Below are positions 6,080 through 7,338 of a stretch of 7,338 nt of DNA, in pieces. Origin of the DNA: an uncultured Microbacteriaceae bacterium. Lineage in GTDB: Bacteria; Actinomycetota; Actinomycetes; Actinomycetales; Microbacteriaceae. The position numbers and the translations under genes were made by a program. The first letter of the stretch is position 1. The number at the start of each line of letters is the position of its first letter. A model generated the notes under the pieces. It had not been told where the DNA came from. It did not search any database and saw only the letters and a list, made by a program, of their open reading frames with translations. The stretch is from positions 1-7,338 of the forward strand of contig CALBMG010000239.1 in NCBI GenBank assembly GCA_937896185.1, read 5' to 3'.

Positions 6080-6115
6080 GGCCCCTAACTTCGGTTAGGG
6101 GCCTTCGTGTTTATT
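6080..6115 (+). terminator. Intrinsic terminator after tRNA-Leu
   Basis: A perfect 10-bp stem, GGCCCCTAAC (6080-6089) with GTTAGGGGCC (6094-6103), encloses a TTCG tetraloop closed by C-G, an exceptionally stable loop type. The T-rich but interrupted tail TTCGTGTTTATT follows. It should end the tRNA transcript. The hairpin begins 7 nt past the stop codon of the convergent RNA methyltransferase, so it may also stabilise or end that mRNA, though the minus-strand tail is not U-rich. Confidence 0.85.
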
Positions 6116-6917
6116 GCTGTTCCGAAAGCGCATACAGAGCCACCGCACTTGCCGCTGCCACGTTGAGCGAATCAATTCCGTGTTGCATGGGGATCATTAC
6201 TGTTCTGTCGCAACGATTGATTGTTGACGGGGAAAGGCCGTGTCCTTCGGTTCCCATCACAATTGCAATCCTGTCGTGACGCTCTGCCACGAGTTGCCGA
6301 AGAGTGATTGCTGATTCATCCAAAGCCAGAGCAGCGACGGTGAAACCCAGTGCCTTAAGTTCGCCTATTGCATGAGGCCACTCTGTGATACGAGTCCACG
6401 GCACCTGAAATACAGTGCCCATTGATACTCGGACGCTGCGACGATACAACGGATCAGCGCATTCAGGCGACACAATCACGGCATCGGCGCCCAGCGCGGC
6501 CACACTGCGGAAAATTGCGCCCACATTCGTGTGATCGACAATGTTCTCGAGAACAACGACCCGAGTTGCATTACGCACGACCGACTCAAGGGTCGGCATC
6601 ACGGGACGCTGGATGCTTGCGATGACTCCACGGTGTACGTCGAACCCTGTTATCGATTCGATGTGTTCGGCCGAGCCAACATAAACGGGCACATCATAAG
6701 CTGACAACATCGGCTCTATTTGGTCTAACCATTTTTCTTGTGTGATAACAGCACGAGGAGCGTGACCTGCAGCGAGTGCTCGGGTCAAGACCTTGAAAGA
6801 TTCTGCGAGGTACATCCCCCGTTCGGGTTCCAATTTCCTGCGTAACGCGACATCCGTGAGGTGGAGAAAGTCGTCGAGTTCCCCCATGGAAACATCGGAC
6901 ATTTCAATTCTGTGCAC
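6111..6917 (-). CDS. SpoU/TrmH-family RNA 2'-O-ribose methyltransferase
   Basis: The 268-residue protein belongs to the SPOUT (trefoil-knot) methyltransferases that add a methyl group from SAM to a ribose 2'-OH in tRNA or rRNA. The N-terminal part (about 13-105) resembles the substrate-binding domain of the TrmH/RlmB group (LRRKLEPERGMYLAESFKVL). Motif 1 is NVGAIFRSVAALGADAVIVS (131-150), motif 2 is AIVMGTEGHGLS (218-229) and motif 3 is IPMQHGIDSLNVAAASAVA (242-260). The knot residues N131, R137, E224 and the SLN triad are all present, so activity is likely. Which RNA and position it modifies cannot be told. The GTG at 6917-6915 has a strong GGGGGAGG site; a later ATG lies at 6902. It faces the tRNA-Leu terminator at its 3' end and diverges from the histidine phosphatase. 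Confidence 0.92.
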   Translation of the reverse strand: MHRIEMSDVSMGELDDFLHLTDVALRRKLEPERGMYLAESFKVLTRALAAGHAPRAVITQEKWLDQIEPMLSAYDVPVYVGSAEHIESITGFDVHRGVIASIQRPVMPTLESVVRNATRVVVLENIVDHTNVGAIFRSVAALGADAVIVSPECADPLYRRSVRVSMGTVFQVPWTRITEWPHAIGELKALGFTVAALALDESAITLRQLVAERHDRIAIVMGTEGHGLSPSTINRCDRTVMIPMQHGIDSLNVAAASAVALYALSEQQ

Positions 6918-6923
6918 GCCGCA

Positions 6924-6941
6924 CCTCCCCCGTTAAGACTA
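6924..6941 (-). promoter_or_regulatory. Ribosome site and putative -10 of the RNA methyltransferase
   Basis: GGGGGAGG (6931-6924) lies six bases before the GTG start at 6917 and selects it over the ATG at 6902. Just upstream, TAGTCT (6941-6936) fits the TANNNT -10 pattern, which would give a very short leader starting at or next to the ribosome site. The ribosome site is clear; the -10 is an inference with no convincing -35. Confidence 0.5.
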
Positions 6942-6965
6942 GTCACCGAAAAACAGCTGTACGCC

Positions 6966-6971
6966 TAGAAT
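6966..6971 (+). promoter_or_regulatory. -10 element of a leaderless promoter for the histidine phosphatase gene
   Basis: TAGAAT is close to the consensus -10 (TATAAT) and ends six bases before the GTG at 6978, so transcription should begin on the start codon itself. No Shine-Dalgarno sequence precedes the gene, in agreement with leaderless translation. No clear -35 box is seen about 17 bases upstream. Confidence 0.6.
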
Positions 6972-6977
6972 CTGACT

Positions 6978-7338
6978 GTGACATATTTTTCACTGGTCAG
7001 ACACGGCGAGACCGATTGGAACAAGGCCGGTCGAATTCAGGGGTCCACCGACATCCCGCTCAACGAACTGGGACGACAGCAGGCGCAGGAAACCGGTCGT
7101 AAACTCGCGCGGTATCACTGGGATCTCGTTATTTGCAGCCCACTCAGTCGGGCCCTGGAAACAGCGACAATCATCTCGAACGAAATTGGGCACCCTGCAC
7201 CATTGATTGAGCCTTCGATAGTCGAACGCAACTATGGTGACGCCGAAGGTCTCACGGGTTCGGAGCTAGAGGCTCGATTCCCAGGCGACACTGTGGTTCC
7301 GGGACGAGAATCAAAGGAAGAGGTGTTTGAACGTGTGT
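6978..7338 (+). CDS. Histidine phosphatase family protein (phosphoglycerate-mutase-like), N-terminal part
   Basis: About 120 residues are present and the gene runs off the right edge. The N-terminus FSLVRHGETDWNKAGRIQGS holds the catalytic RHGE motif (R8, H9; the histidine forms the phospho-enzyme) and is followed by DIPLNELGRQQAQETG. Further conserved points are CSPLSRALETA (the second catalytic arginine) and ERNYGDAEGLTGSELEARFP, with the acid/base glutamate in the expected place. This branch covers cofactor-dependent phosphoglycerate mutases and broad-specificity acid phosphatases such as PhoE and CobC/GpgP-like enzymes. The substrate is not decidable here. The GTG start is preferred because the family begins right before the RHG motif and because of the leaderless -10. 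It is divergent from the RNA methyltransferase with 60 bases between them. Confidence 0.93.
   Translation, partial: MTYFSLVRHGETDWNKAGRIQGSTDIPLNELGRQQAQETGRKLARYHWDLVICSPLSRALETATIISNEIGHPAPLIEPSIVERNYGDAEGLTGSELEARFPGDTVVPGRESKEEVFERV

Noticed and set aside
1..7338. Search for mobile elements, CRISPR repeats, toxin-antitoxin pairs or riboswitches
   Set aside because: The window is densely filled by recognisable housekeeping genes; no transposase, spaced direct repeats, attachment-site duplication or leader long enough for a riboswitch was seen by eye.

Overview
This window reads as a chromosomal segment of an actinobacterium, most likely a small-genome, moderate-GC member of the Microbacteriaceae or a close relative. 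The grounds are the actinobacterial neighbourhood (tatC-tatA-pafC-pafB-trmI, PAC2, uppP), protein sequences close in style to the mycobacterial homologues, GTG starts and probable leaderless starts. I judge the genus from gene content only. Base composition looks only moderately GC-rich for this phylum, by eye and not computed. I see no mobile element, CRISPR array or phage gene.

Layout, left to right. Positions 1-4095 hold one long minus-strand run, transcribed right to left: a HAD-family phosphatase, trmI (tRNA m1A58 methyltransferase), pafB and pafC (WYL-type DNA-damage regulator pair), tatA and the start of tatC (Sec-independent export). The joints are tight: a 1-nt overlap between HAD and trmI, an 8-nt overlap between pafB and pafC, 30 nt between pafC and tatA, and 2 nt between tatA and tatC. 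A probable internal leaderless promoter sits before pafB. A PAC2-family gene runs divergently from the HAD gene on the plus strand and ends tail to tail with uppP (undecaprenyl-diphosphate phosphatase, minus strand); the two stop codons share one CTAG. A 115-nt spacer with a perfect 17-nt palindrome separates uppP from a plus-strand tRNA-Leu(GAG). That tRNA is followed by a strong UUCG-loop terminator hairpin. Beyond it lie a SpoU/TrmH-family RNA methyltransferase (minus) and, divergent from it, the start of a histidine-phosphatase gene with a textbook leaderless -10/GTG arrangement.

Taken together these are housekeeping functions: tRNA and rRNA modification, recycling of the cell-wall lipid carrier, folded-protein export and the LexA-independent DNA-damage response. 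The most notable point is what is missing. In the better-known actinobacterial order, mshC lies between uppP and PAC2, and the Pup-proteasome block (mpa, dop, pup, prcBA, pafA) lies between trmI and pafB. Here both joints are closed, with a 4-nt overlap and a 50-nt gap respectively. The window therefore looks like a contracted version of the ancestral cluster. I found no clearly new defence or biosynthetic system.
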